DNA from: Flavobacteriales bacterium
GTDB lineage: Bacteria > Bacteroidota > Bacteroidia > Flavobacteriales_F > PHOS-HE28
DNA length: 64,000 nucleotides
Assembly (NCBI GenBank): GCA_016721005.1
Contig: JADKJM010000004.1
Span: forward strand, 310,001 to 374,000
Reading direction: 5' to 3'
The position numbers and the translations under genes were made by a program. Positions 32,739 to 42,217 of this stretch are shown here, piece by piece. How positions within the stretch are numbered: the stretch's first letter is position 1; each line of letters starts with the position of its first letter. The notes beneath the pieces are model-generated. The model was not told the origin of the DNA. It made no database searches and saw only the letters and a program-made list of their open reading frames with translations.

Positions 32739-33427
32739 CGGGTCAGGAGCATATCGAACCTGAAGTGTGCATATATCAGGTCAGGATGTTGGGATAGCAT
32801 CTCGATCTTGGTGAAACCGCAATATGCGGAGAGGTTGCTCAGCCAAACAGGCTCGAACCATGTCCCTACCACCTCCCGGCCGGCAGCGAGGTTCTCGAAA
32901 TAGAGGGAGCGGCGTTCCTCCGTGTTGTAGAATGCCCACATACGTGTGCGGTCAGGGACATCACCGATGAACAACAGTCCCCCCGGCCTTAACCAGCGGG
33001 CCATCCGCTTAACCAATTCGATGCTTTCCTGTTCGTCGATGTATTGCAACGCTGCATAGAGCAATATGCGGGAGAAACTACCGTCCTGGAATTCAGCCGC
33101 CCGCATGTCCGAGCACAGTGTGGTCACATTGGGCAGGTTGCGCTGTTTCAGCACCTGCAACAGGTCCGGGGAGACGTCCACGGAGGTCACCGTGCGGGAG
33201 CGGGAAGCGAAATAGGCCGTGAACAGGCCATTCCCACAACAGAGGTCCAATACATCATCGTCCCGATCCACGGGGAAAGCGCGCTCCAGTTCCTCAAGAG
33301 TGAATTCCCATCGGTCCGCATCGATCGGGGCCTTGTTGAAGGTGCGCAGCACTTGGGTCTGTTCGTCGGCGGACCGGGACTTGCGGCCATGGTCCCGCCA
33401 AAATTGAAGCCAACGATCGTCGCTCAT
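32735..33427 (-). CDS. Class I SAM-dependent methyltransferase
   Basis: 230 residues. SAM-binding DDDVLDLCCGNGLFTAYFAS (about residues 55-74, GxG-like CCGNG), SVDVSPDLLQVLKQR, and VLRYL-like MARWLRPGGLLFIGDVPD. The family methylates small molecules or sugars. Coupled by ATGA overlaps on both sides (33424-33427 and 32735-32738), so it is part of the WbqC operon. No more exact substrate can be given. Confidence 0.88.
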   Translation of the reverse strand: MSDDRWLQFWRDHGRKSRSADEQTQVLRTFNKAPIDADRWEFTLEELERAFPVDRDDDVLDLCCGNGLFTAYFASRSRTVTSVDVSPDLLQVLKQRNLPNVTTLCSDMRAAEFQDGSFSRILLYAALQYIDEQESIELVKRMARWLRPGGLLFIGDVPDRTRMWAFYNTEERRSLYFENLAAGREVVGTWFEPVWLSNLSAYCGFTKIEMLSQHPDLIYAHFRFDMLLTR

Positions 33428-34377
33428 TGTTGCTGTAGTATATGATGGACCAATGGCATCAGGTCTTCCGGTGTGTAGCGGTGGTCGACCGGCAAAGGAA
33501 GGAGGTCCGCACCCAAGCGCCTCTCCACTTCAAACCCCGTCGTGTTCCTTCGCTCCGCATCCGGCCAATACCGGGGAATGAAGAATCCTTTGGTGTAGAG
33601 CGCAGCGCGGTCCATAGGGCTCTCCGGCAGGAACGGAAAACAGAACGGCACCGCGTCGGACGCGAGGTGGAGCTTCAGATGATCAAGATGTCCTATCCGT
33701 TCCGCAAAGAATTCAAAATTCAACCGCCTACGGGCCTTGGTAGCTTCCAGATCAACGCCGCGCAACAACCCCTCGCTTACCGTGCTGATCCGGTTGACGG
33801 CACAGGGCAAGCAAGCCTCATAACGCTGGTAGGCCGCAAAGGCCTCCTGCTGAAGCCCCATCGCCCGCAACATGCCGTGGTCCATGCTGATGGCAGTGAA
33901 CCGGGGTGCCTCCACTTCGATGGGCCGCGGGGTGAACAGATAGGCGCCATCGGGTACGCCAAAGTATTTCCGGGCTGACGTGAATGACCAGTGACCGGGA
34001 TGGATACCCTGAAAGAAAGCATGGGTGTCATCGATGATCAAACGGTCCGCATAATGTTGTTTCAGCCGGTCGGTCAGGTCACCACAAAGGCCGTAATAAT
34101 TGGTCCAAAGGAAATATTCGCCGATCCCAAGGATGGGAAGGGATGCAGGTTCCAAATTCTCCTTCAAGGCATAGAACCGGGTCTCGATCTTCAGTTGCTT
34201 GAACGGTTCCAAGGTGGCATCGCAGGTGTGGAACGGCACGTGGACCATCGAGGGCCTGATCACGTCCAGGATCACCATAAGGCAAGCCCGACCGGTTGAA
34301 AGGGCTATGGCCTCCGGATGCGGGGATCTGCCCTTGAGCGGAAGCTCCAGTTCGAAAAAGCCACCGATCGTCTTCAT
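33424..34377 (-). CDS. Compact aminotransferase-fold protein (DegT-like), A
   Basis: 317 residues, shorter than typical DegT members (about 370). The LSTGRACLMVILDVIRP start, LIIDDTHAFFQG and FTSARKYFGVPDGAYLFTP segments match the fold, with Lys in SARKYFG at the PLP position. Both this and the following gene (34374) share the S-x-x-K-x5-PDG motif. It could be a sugar aminotransferase or a paralogue with another role. ATGA overlaps both neighbours. Confidence 0.75.
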   Translation of the reverse strand: MKTIGGFFELELPLKGRSPHPEAIALSTGRACLMVILDVIRPSMVHVPFHTCDATLEPFKQLKIETRFYALKENLEPASLPILGIGEYFLWTNYYGLCGDLTDRLKQHYADRLIIDDTHAFFQGIHPGHWSFTSARKYFGVPDGAYLFTPRPIEVEAPRFTAISMDHGMLRAMGLQQEAFAAYQRYEACLPCAVNRISTVSEGLLRGVDLEATKARRRLNFEFFAERIGHLDHLKLHLASDAVPFCFPFLPESPMDRAALYTKGFFIPRYWPDAERRNTTGFEVERRLGADLLPLPVDHRYTPEDLMPLVHHILQQQ

Positions 34378-35306
34378 GAACGAAGGAGCGTCAATTCCTT
34401 TTCCATGGTATCACACAGAGCGCGTAGATCATTCTCACCGGTATCCTGATGGACCGGCAGGTTCAAGATGCTCGTTGAGAGCGCGTAACTGTTGGGATGA
34501 TCCTGCACGGTGATCTCATCGATCATGCGGTAGTACAAGGCTGTGGTTGGCAAGGCCTTTTCCATCAGTGCGAAATACAATTTCTCGCGCAGGCCGTCCT
34601 TTACACGGATGGGAAAGTCGTGCGGCACCCATTCGCCGATGGATGGATACAACACTTCCACACCTTCAACATCCTTGAGCCGCTCAGCCAGGAACGCGTA
34701 GTTGCGTTTGCGATCGGCCTTGATGGCAGGGAGGTCGGAACGAAGGACGTGTTCCATGGTGGATGCCGCACAGGCTTCGCCGGATGCAAGTGTGCCGCGA
34801 TGCACGGATGGGTCGTTGATCCGCAACACACCGCCATCCGGAACGGCCAGTATCTTGTGAAGGGAGTGGAATGCGGCACCACCGTAGGTGCCCAATCCGG
34901 CGTCAGTGGTCAGCGGTACATGCGCGCAATCCTCCACCAAGATCACCTTGTATCGGCTACAGAGTTCCTGCATCGCAGCCATGTCCACATGTGCCAAGCC
35001 GAAATAATGGATCACCAGGATCATCGGGTGGTTGCCGGTCGCCAGCAGCGCTTCGATCCTTTCGAGGTCCACCTGAAGCCGTTCACCGATAGGGTAGAAG
35101 GTGAATGGCGTGCCTGTGTTCCGCACCGGATCGAACACACCGGAACCCTCGCGATCGGTGAACCCGATGTAGCCGGGCATCAGGAGAGAGGAGCCGCTTG
35201 GCCATGAACGGCCGCGCAATAGGACCTCGAACGCCGTGCGCGCCGAATTGGTGAAGGTCCAGTCCCGCACATGCTTCGTGACATCCGCCGCGTCCTTCTG
35301 GATCAT
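34374..35306 (-). CDS. Compact aminotransferase-fold protein (DegT-like), B
   Basis: 310 residues. The start FTNSARTAFEVLLRG, KVILVEDCAHVPLTTDAG and AAFHSLHKILAVPDGGVLRI carry the family pattern, with Lys in SLHKILAVPDGG at the PLP position and Asp in EDCAH. Paralogous to the next gene but divergent. Coupled to WbqC upstream (35303-35306) and to the A copy downstream. Two such compact genes in tandem is unusual. Confidence 0.8.
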   Translation of the reverse strand: MIQKDAADVTKHVRDWTFTNSARTAFEVLLRGRSWPSGSSLLMPGYIGFTDREGSGVFDPVRNTGTPFTFYPIGERLQVDLERIEALLATGNHPMILVIHYFGLAHVDMAAMQELCSRYKVILVEDCAHVPLTTDAGLGTYGGAAFHSLHKILAVPDGGVLRINDPSVHRGTLASGEACAASTMEHVLRSDLPAIKADRKRNYAFLAERLKDVEGVEVLYPSIGEWVPHDFPIRVKDGLREKLYFALMEKALPTTALYYRMIDEITVQDHPNSYALSTSILNLPVHQDTGENDLRALCDTMEKELTLLRS

Positions 35307-36073
35307 GCGCTCACCAACTTGTGCTGAGCCAGCATCGCCCGGATGGTCGCTGGTTCATTGAACATCATCACGTCGATGATCGACAATCCCGGTTCGAACT
35401 CCGGGGTCCGTTGCTTGTAGGGTGGAAGCTCCTGCTCCAAATAGAGCAACTGGACACCGGCATTGCTGAATGCACGGGGATCAAAGATGTCCCGCCCCCC
35501 CGGCGGATTGATGTAAGTAGCGGCCTTGAGGGCTCTGGAGATGTTCAACGCCCAATCACCGGGACCATGGGCGGGCTCATGGACCAGCCCCATTTCGGAA
35601 TAGATCTCCTGGTGGAACGGGACCCCGATGTGCGCGCACGTCAGTTCCAAGCACCTTGTAAGAAAGTGGACCAGCCGCTGCTCGCCGGGTGCGAAGCACG
35701 CTTCCAGCAAGGCCACCACCTCCGCATAGTACGGGGCGCGCACGTTCTTGTAGTAGTCCAGGTTGCGGACCACTTGTTCCAAATGATCCACCCCATCGGC
35801 CAAGCGCATCTGATGGATCAGCGTATCCCGCGCGTGCGGGGCCATGGTGATGCCGACATACTTCACCCCGCCACCCTGCTTCAACACCCGGTTGCGGTTC
35901 ATCCAGCCCTTGCGGATGTACTGGACCGGATCGAACACGATCCAACGATCGGTGTTCGCGATCAGGCCAAAGTAACCGAGGTACGGGAAGAAGTAGGGCT
36001 GCATGATGCCCAAGCGCTTCTCCGCATAAATGGATGGTAGGGAAGCGAATGGCTGCGCTGGATCGGAATGCAT
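35303..36073 (-). CDS. WbqC family protein
   Basis: 256 residues. The hallmark GIMQPYFFPYLGYFGLIANTD is near residue 24, followed by FDPVQYIRKGWMNRNRVL. WbqC-like proteins occur in O-antigen and glycan loci; a role in attaching an amino-acid-like group to a sugar is proposed, not proved. A perfect TAGCTTTG box at 36083-36090 lies upstream of the ATG at 36073 and inside the longer open frame from 36100, so the shorter start is preferred. First gene of a five-gene operon with ATGA overlaps throughout. Confidence 0.88.
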   Translation of the reverse strand: MHSDPAQPFASLPSIYAEKRLGIMQPYFFPYLGYFGLIANTDRWIVFDPVQYIRKGWMNRNRVLKQGGGVKYVGITMAPHARDTLIHQMRLADGVDHLEQVVRNLDYYKNVRAPYYAEVVALLEACFAPGEQRLVHFLTRCLELTCAHIGVPFHQEIYSEMGLVHEPAHGPGDWALNISRALKAATYINPPGGRDIFDPRAFSNAGVQLLYLEQELPPYKQRTPEFEPGLSIIDVMMFNEPATIRAMLAQHKLVSA

Positions 36074-36082
36074 GGAAGGCAG

Positions 36083-36090
36083 CAAAGCTA
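36083..36090 (-). promoter_or_regulatory. Putative -7 box TAGCTTTG for the WbqC operon
   Basis: Perfect match to TAnnTTTG, 9 bases upstream of the ATG at 36073. It also helps decide the start. Confidence 0.5.
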
Positions 36091-36229
36091 CCCGGATCAC
36101 CGCAAGGATCAGGGCATATGGCCTCGCCGCTTTCCATTGGACGGCTGGGCCGGAAATGCTTCACCAAGGAAAGGTGATCTTTGGCCTTTGCGTGGCACAA
36201 GGATGTTCATGCGCAAATGCCGCAGGTCA

Positions 36230-37173
36230 ATGAACGGATATGCTACCAAAAGGAAAGCCCTCCTTCACATCGGTTGGCCAAAGACGGGTACTACCACGCT
36301 CCAGAACCATGTGTTCAAGACGGTAACGGGGTATCGCTATTTGACCAAGGTATCGTTTGATGCGGAAAAGGAGAGGCACTTCTGGGAGTTGGTCTATCAT
36401 GTGTGCTATGCGAGTGCTGAAAAGTTCGAATCGATGAATGGTCGGATATTCGAAGACCATCTCAAATTTGAAAGAGGGCTCTTCGGCGATGTGGACGAGT
36501 CGGTGCCCTTCATCCTCTCTGAAGAAGGATTCCTATCGTCACTCTTGAAGCCATCGATCCATCAGCATCATGGCTATTCCACGGCTTCATTGCGGCAGTT
36601 GGTCGATCGGCTCCTGAAGTTGGAGGAGTATTGGAACGTTTCGTTCGATATCCTGATCACCGAGCGTGAGCCACTCGAACTGCTGCATGCGTACTATGCC
36701 CAGATGTACCACATCCTAAGCAATGTGAGCGGACTATCGACCTTCAAGGACTACATCCAAGCTGGCGTTTCCAACGAGCCAAGCAAGGATCTCGGATTCC
36801 GGTATTTGAAACCCGGAGTGGTCACGAAAGCCTTTGTGGATGGCTTTGGTGCCGACCGGGTTTTCACCATCCCGATGAAGAAGTTGTTCGAACCGGGGTG
36901 CGTGCGGCTTGGCTTGTGGCATCCTTCCTTAAGCGATGTGCCCACCGGGACGCAAGAGCGCGAGAACAGCCGTTCCGTGGGGAAGGATACCAAGATCACC
37001 CACCGAAGGCCCATCTGGGTGAAGAGGAAGCCGTTCAAGCTCCGTCCTTTCCTGTGGGGGTCAAGAACATGTACATGGTCCGGCACGCAACGCATGAGAA
37101 GTTGGAGGTCATGGTGAAGATGACGCCGGAGGATAGGCAGCACCTCGAAGACTTTTTCTCGGGCAACCGGTGA
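36230..37173 (+). pseudogene. Sulfotransferase-like protein, third of three, one frameshift
   Basis: About 314 residues from two frames. The start LLHIGWPKTGTTTLQNHVF (about residues 11-29) is a PAPS-type loop. The body VPFILSEEGFLSSLL and WNVSFDILITEREPLELLHA are of sulfotransferase layout. The frame breaks at about 37051; adding one C to the CC there restores VGVKNMYMVRHATHEKLEVM and MTPEDRQHLEDFFSGNR to the stop at 37173. As with others in this window, this looks like a homopolymer loss. It may be functional if the break is an error. Confidence 0.75.
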
Positions 37174-37315
37174 GCGCGGGAAGTGGGCCAGGGAAACCGT
37201 GCGCACACCTTGGGAGACCGCGCTCCCGACCTCATCGCCCGCACGAGCAGGGGGCTTGTTGCAAGCGGCGCGCGAACATGGCGATGGGTGGATAAGCCCG
37301 ATATTCGCGGTTGAA

Positions 37316-38245
37316 ATGTCCGATCAACCTGTTGTGAGCCAACCACTGGTCAGTGTGGTGGTGGTCACGTATCAGCACGCCCGCTGCATAGCCCAATGCC
37401 TGGATGGGATCCTGATGCAGAAGACCGCCTTCCCGGTAGAGATCCTGGTCGGCGAGGATGAAAGCACGGACGGCACGCGGGAGATCTGCGCACGATATGC
37501 GGCCGAACATCCGGACCGGATCCGGCTCTTCCTGCGTTCCCGGAAGGACGTGATCCAGATCCTCGGTCGCCCGACGGGCCGCGCCAACTTCATGCACCTG
37601 CTCAGTGAAGCCAACGGCAAATACATTGCCCTGTGCGAAGGAGACGACTTCTGGACCGACCCGCAGAAGTTGCAAAAGCAAGTGGACTTCTTGGAGGCGC
37701 ATCCGGATTTCGAGCTTTGCTTTCATCGGGTCCTTGCGCGATCCAGGATCCAAGGCAGGCCCGACCGCCTGCTTCCCGACAAGGTGACCAAGGAGGAATT
37801 CACCACTGAGGATCTGATCGGGCCGTATTTCATGCACACCTCGAGTTTGGTCTTCCGCCGATTCGAACCATCGGAATTTCCGGATTGGTTCAAAACCACC
37901 ATGAGCGGGGATATCCCGCTGCTCTTTCTGCTTTCATTAAGGGGCAAGTTCAAGCTTATCGATGGGGTGATGTCCGTTTGGCGCCAACACAACGAGAGCG
38001 TTTCCGCCCATCACTTGGGTTATGATCGCGTGCGCGGGATGATCCATATGTACGAGCTTCTCAACGCACACACCAACTTCAGGTACAACGACCTATTTCG
38101 ATCCGCCTTCATCCTGGAGCTTGGTCAGTTACCTGAAATGGCAGAGTTGAAGGAACTGCGTCACCAGGTCATGCCGTTCTCGAAGAAGATCCGGTATTTC
38201 GTCCGGAACCGCTTCTCTTGGCTACGATCATTCAAGACCTCATAG
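37316..38245 (+). CDS. Glycosyltransferase family 2
   Basis: 309 residues. GT-A start VSVVVVTYQHARCIAQCLDG, then EILVGEDESTDGTREIC, and the DxD-region IALCEGDDFWTDPQKLQKQV. The CEGDDFW form (EGDD instead of DADD) and the central WRQHNESVSAHHL are typical of a GT2 subfamily found in capsular loci. A weak promoter-like box (GATATTCG) lies 9 bases before the ATG. Donor and acceptor sugars unknown. Confidence 0.9.
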   Translation: MSDQPVVSQPLVSVVVVTYQHARCIAQCLDGILMQKTAFPVEILVGEDESTDGTREICARYAAEHPDRIRLFLRSRKDVIQILGRPTGRANFMHLLSEANGKYIALCEGDDFWTDPQKLQKQVDFLEAHPDFELCFHRVLARSRIQGRPDRLLPDKVTKEEFTTEDLIGPYFMHTSSLVFRRFEPSEFPDWFKTTMSGDIPLLFLLSLRGKFKLIDGVMSVWRQHNESVSAHHLGYDRVRGMIHMYELLNAHTNFRYNDLFRSAFILELGQLPEMAELKELRHQVMPFSKKIRYFVRNRFSWLRSFKTS

Positions 38246-38311
38246 CCCACCGGATCCCCTGTCATTCATCACTTGATCCACCAGCCCAAGCACCGTCTTC
38301 GCTCAAGACAA

Positions 38312-39124
38312 ATGGTCATGCATCCAAAGGTTTCCATTGTCGTCACATGCTATAACCTGGGGTCCTATCTCCCAGAGGCCTTGGAGAGCATTGAGGCCTA
38401 CTCACCCCGGACCGACATCGAGGTGATCATCGTGGATGATGGGTCCACGGACGAGGCTACGAACCGTGTGCTGGATGCCTTGGATACGGAGCGGTACAGG
38501 GTCATCCGCCAGCAGAATACCGGCTTGGGCAAGGCAAGGAATAATGGGATCCGCGTGGCACGGGGCGCATACATCATCCCCTTGGATGCGGACAATCAAC
38601 TGTTCAGCGCCCAGATAAGCCGGACGATCGAGCTGCTGGACAGCGATCCAGGGATCGACGTGGTCTATGGTGACCTTCAATGGTTTGGTGAACAGTCCGG
38701 CCGGATCCTGGTAGGACCTTTCGATTTCGCACGGATGTATCGAAAGAACTACATCGATGCGTGCGCCGGCTTTCGGAAAAGCCTGTGGGAACGCTTGGGC
38801 GGTTATGATGAGCACATGCCGGTGATGGGCTTTGAGGATTGGGACTTTTGGTTGAGGGCGTCCGTGTCCGGCGCCCGATTCCGCTATGTGCCAGAAGTAT
38901 TCTTCAATTACCGTGTGCGCAATGGTTCGATGCTCTCGCATGCGAACGTCGAGAGATCGCGCTTGGTGGAATACATCTTCAACAAGCCGGAATTACGCTT
39001 CCTGCATGACCTTCGCTTGGAGCACATGCGCTTGTTGGAGATCGCGAGCAAGCCGCCATTGACAGGCAGGGAACATCTGGCCATGGCGAAGGCCTTGTTG
39101 TGGGAACGCCTGAGGAAGCGCTGA
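38312..39124 (+). CDS. Glycosyltransferase family 2
   Basis: 270 residues. VSIVVTCYNLGSYLPEALES start, IIVDDGSTDEAT, GKARNNGIRVARGAYIIPLD and ADNQLF in place of DADD, and GYDEHMPVMGFEDWDFWLRA (the ED acceptor motif). No membrane segment, so a cytoplasmic transferase acting on a lipid-linked intermediate. ATG at 38312 or 38318. Same orientation as the neighbouring GT genes. Confidence 0.9.
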   Translation: MVMHPKVSIVVTCYNLGSYLPEALESIEAYSPRTDIEVIIVDDGSTDEATNRVLDALDTERYRVIRQQNTGLGKARNNGIRVARGAYIIPLDADNQLFSAQISRTIELLDSDPGIDVVYGDLQWFGEQSGRILVGPFDFARMYRKNYIDACAGFRKSLWERLGGYDEHMPVMGFEDWDFWLRASVSGARFRYVPEVFFNYRVRNGSMLSHANVERSRLVEYIFNKPELRFLHDLRLEHMRLLEIASKPPLTGREHLAMAKALLWERLRKR

Positions 39125-39173
39125 CCGATCCTCTTAACAGCGAAATGGAACGGCCGATAAGGAAGAGATCCGC

Positions 39174-40310
39174 ATGACGCACATTCGCATCGCCATCGCC
39201 ACGGCCACACCGCACGAGAAGACCGAGACGTTCATCGCCGCGCACATCGAACGTTTGAAGGAGGTGGTCCTTGTGCTTACCGGCGGTTCATTGCCGGAAT
39301 CCAATGGCGCAGGCGATCCGTTGCTCGGTAGCTCGAAGTGGGCTGTCCTCTCGTTCCAGTTCAAGCATTACGTTCTGCGGCAGGATAGGGCCACACAGTT
39401 GCGCCGCAGGATCATCAAACGACTCCGCGAACAGCGGGTGGAACTGGTGCTCGCGGAATACGGGGTGACGGCCATGGGCATCCTGCCGTGTTGCCAGGAA
39501 CTCGGGATCCCACTCGTGACCTATTTCCTCGGGTTCGATGCGTACGAACAGGAGGTGCTGAAGAGGATGGGCCACTACCAACGCCTGTTCGCCATGACGA
39601 GCGGATCCATCGTGGTGAGCCACGCCATGGAGCGGCAGCTGCTCGCACTTGGATCACCTGCCGATCGGACCGTGGTGATCCCCTGCGGCGTGGACCTTGA
39701 CCGGTTCAAGGCGACCGACCCATCGCTTGCGGATCCGACCTTTCTTGCCGCTGGCCGGTTCGTGCATTCGAAGGCCCCGAACCTGTTGCTGTCCGCCTTC
39801 AAGCGCGTCATGGTTGCTCGCCCGCAGGCCAAGCTCATCATGGTGGGCGATGGCCCGCTTTGGGAGAGCTGTCACCATTTCGCCAAATCCGAAGGCATGC
39901 TCGGGAACGTGGAACTGGTCGGTCGTGTGGATCATGTGGAACTGGCCCGGTTGATGGCCGGTTCTCGTGCGTTCGTGCAACACAGCATCAGCGCCTTGAC
40001 CGGTGATGCGGAAGGCATGCCCGTGGCCGTGATCGAAGCCATGTCCACCGGCCTTCCGGTGATCGCCACGCGCCACATGGGTATCGCGGAAAGTGTGGTG
40101 CATGGCGAAACCGGCCTGCTCTGTGAAGAGCACGACGTGGAGACCATGGCCCGCCACATGATCGCCGTGGTGGATGATCCAGCACTGGCCGGGCGGATGG
40201 GCGCTGCCGGAAGGAAACGTGCGCAGGAACTGTACGGGATGGACAAGAGCATCGGCCACGTGCAGGAATTCCTGGAGAAAGCCGCGCACCGAGCGGGGCG
40301 TACCTCGTGA
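39174..40310 (+). CDS. Glycosyltransferase family 4, copy 1
   Basis: 378 residues. GT-B fold: N-terminal LFALTE-like HEKTETFIAAHIERLKEVVL and the middle VFSHAM-like SGSIVVSHAMERQLLALGSP; donor-site TAEGMP-like DAEGMPVAVIEAMSTGLPVI (E-x7-E). It is a paralogue of the following gene: they share ETFIAAHI, GHYQRLFA and SHAMERQLLALGSP versus SRAMERQLLALGAP. A tandem duplication is likely. Confidence 0.92.
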   Translation: MTHIRIAIATATPHEKTETFIAAHIERLKEVVLVLTGGSLPESNGAGDPLLGSSKWAVLSFQFKHYVLRQDRATQLRRRIIKRLREQRVELVLAEYGVTAMGILPCCQELGIPLVTYFLGFDAYEQEVLKRMGHYQRLFAMTSGSIVVSHAMERQLLALGSPADRTVVIPCGVDLDRFKATDPSLADPTFLAAGRFVHSKAPNLLLSAFKRVMVARPQAKLIMVGDGPLWESCHHFAKSEGMLGNVELVGRVDHVELARLMAGSRAFVQHSISALTGDAEGMPVAVIEAMSTGLPVIATRHMGIAESVVHGETGLLCEEHDVETMARHMIAVVDDPALAGRMGAAGRKRAQELYGMDKSIGHVQEFLEKAAHRAGRTS

Positions 40311-40312
40311 TC

Positions 40313-41452
40313 ATGAGCGCCAACAACGACATCCGTATCGCCATCGCCACGCCCAGTGCGAACGCGTGGAGCGAGACCTTCATCGCCGCACACATCAAGC
40401 GCTTGCAGGGCGTGCGTGTGGTGCTGGTGGATGGCGACCTGCCGAACCGGGTGCTGGATGGACCCATGTTGCTGCATCGCCATGGACCACGTCGCATCCT
40501 GGACCATGTGCAAGCCCGGCTCATGGGCGGCAACACGCAGGACCTGCTGCGTAAGCGTATCGCCGCATTGCTCCGTCGTGAACGGATCGACGTGCTCCTG
40601 GCCGAATACGGCATCTGCGCCGATGCGCTCGTGGATCCATGTGCGCGCGCCGGGGTTCCGCTGGTCGCACACTTCCACGGGTACGATGCGCACAAGACGA
40701 GCAAGATCGTGGAGATGGGCCACTACCGGCGATTGTTCGCCCACGCCGCAGCGGTGGTGGCGGTAAGCCGCGCCATGGAACGGCAGCTGCTGGCGCTCGG
40801 CGCACCGCGCGAAAAGCTCTTCTACAACTGCTATGGGGTGGACGTGGACCTGTTCACTGCCGGTGATCCCGGCAAGGCCCCGCCGCACTTCGTGGCCGTA
40901 GGACGATTCGTGGAGAAGAAAGCGCCGGACCTCACGCTCACCGCGTTCGGGATCCTGTTGGCGAGGTTCCCGGATGCGCGATTGACCATGGTCGGGCAAG
41001 GGCCGCTATGGGAAGCGTGCAATGCGCGTGTGCAAACCTCCGCGTTGCGCGATCGTGTGTCCTTGCCCGGCGTGATGAGTGCTGCGGAGATCGCGGAACT
41101 CCTGCGCGGTGCGCGCGCCTTCGTGCAACACAGCGTGCGCGCCGCGAGCGGGGATAGCGAAGGCACCCCTTTGGCGGTGTTGGAGGCCATGGCCTCGGGG
41201 TTGCCGGTGATCGCCACGCGGCACGCGGGTATTCCCGATGTGGTGGTGCATGGCGAGCACGGTCTGCTCTGCCCGGAATTCGACGTGGCCGGGATGGCCG
41301 CCAATATGGAACAACTCGCTTCCGATGCAGGACTTGCCGGTCGCATGGGAAAGGCTGCACGCGAACATGTGGAGCGGAACTACCGCGTGGAGGATAGTGT
41401 GGCGGCGCTTCAAGTGATCCTTCAGCGAGCCGCGTCCGACCCGAGGACGTAA
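40313..41452 (+). CDS. Glycosyltransferase family 4, copy 2
   Basis: 379 residues from ATG 40313 (GTG at 40307 is also possible and would overlap the previous stop). Paralogue of the 39174 gene: SETFIAAHIKRLQGVRVVL, EMGHYRRLFAHAAAVVAVSR, AMERQLLALGAPREK and the donor-site SGDSEGTPLAVLEAMASGLP. The C-terminal end AAREHVERNYRVEDSVAALQ resembles the GT4 piece found at 42421, which suggests that the latter came from this subfamily. Confidence 0.92.
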   Translation: MSANNDIRIAIATPSANAWSETFIAAHIKRLQGVRVVLVDGDLPNRVLDGPMLLHRHGPRRILDHVQARLMGGNTQDLLRKRIAALLRRERIDVLLAEYGICADALVDPCARAGVPLVAHFHGYDAHKTSKIVEMGHYRRLFAHAAAVVAVSRAMERQLLALGAPREKLFYNCYGVDVDLFTAGDPGKAPPHFVAVGRFVEKKAPDLTLTAFGILLARFPDARLTMVGQGPLWEACNARVQTSALRDRVSLPGVMSAAEIAELLRGARAFVQHSVRAASGDSEGTPLAVLEAMASGLPVIATRHAGIPDVVVHGEHGLLCPEFDVAGMAANMEQLASDAGLAGRMGKAAREHVERNYRVEDSVAALQVILQRAASDPRT

Positions 41453-41483
41453 GTTCACGGCCCGTTTATCCAGCCTGATCCGA

Positions 41484-42206
41484 ATGAGTCGCGCCGAGCG
41501 AAAGCAGTTCATCGATATCCCGTTCAATGCGGACACGCAGGACCTGTACCATGTGCGCACCTCCATCCAGCGTGCGCTCACGGCGGTGCTTCCGAAGTTG
41601 CAAGGCACTTTCCTCGATGTGGGTTGCGGTGTGCAGCCATACCGCCCCATGATCATGGCCGCTCCATCGCGCGTGCAACAATACCTCGGCATGGACTTCA
41701 AGGTGGACGACGATTCCAAGTACAGTACCGCGAAGCCCGATCTCTTTTGGGATGGCGTGACCATTCCCTTGGCGGATACCAGCGTGGATTGCGCCATGGC
41801 GACCGAGGTCCTGGAACATTGCCCTGATCCGTTGGCCGTGCTGCGTGAGTTGTACCGCGTGATACGGCCGGGTGGCCATGTGCTGATCACCGTTCCCTTC
41901 CTATGGCCGCTTCACGATGCGCCTTACGATGAGCATCGGTACACGCCCTTCGCCCTTCAGCGCCTGTTGGCCGGAGCGGGTTTCAGCGAAGTGGAAGTGA
42001 AGGCCGCAGGTGGTTGGGATGCAAGCCTGGGCCAGATGATCGGGCTCTGGGTCATGCGCCGGCCCTTACCGCTACGATTGCGCGCGGTCCTCAAATACAT
42101 GACCGCTCCTGTGGTCCGGTATCTGATCAAGAGGGACAAGGTGCCCGAGGACCTGGATTGGTTGATGATCACCGCACTATCCGCCGTCGCGCGCAAGCCG
42201 TTGTAG
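41484..42206 (+). CDS. SAM-dependent methyltransferase, intact copy
   Basis: 240 residues. SAM motif I GTFLDVGCGVQPYRPMIMAA (about residues 45-65) is intact. Then YLGMDFKVDDDSKYSTAKPD, VLEHCPDPLAVLRELYRVIR and GGHVLITVPFLWPLHDAPYD. Type 11 methyltransferase, substrate unknown; in a polysaccharide locus it may methylate a sugar or a lipid-linked intermediate. A damaged copy follows at 43615. Confidence 0.9.
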   Translation: MSRAERKQFIDIPFNADTQDLYHVRTSIQRALTAVLPKLQGTFLDVGCGVQPYRPMIMAAPSRVQQYLGMDFKVDDDSKYSTAKPDLFWDGVTIPLADTSVDCAMATEVLEHCPDPLAVLRELYRVIRPGGHVLITVPFLWPLHDAPYDEHRYTPFALQRLLAGAGFSEVEVKAAGGWDASLGQMIGLWVMRRPLPLRLRAVLKYMTAPVVRYLIKRDKVPEDLDWLMITALSAVARKPL

Positions 42207-42217
42207 GAGAGTGGTTC

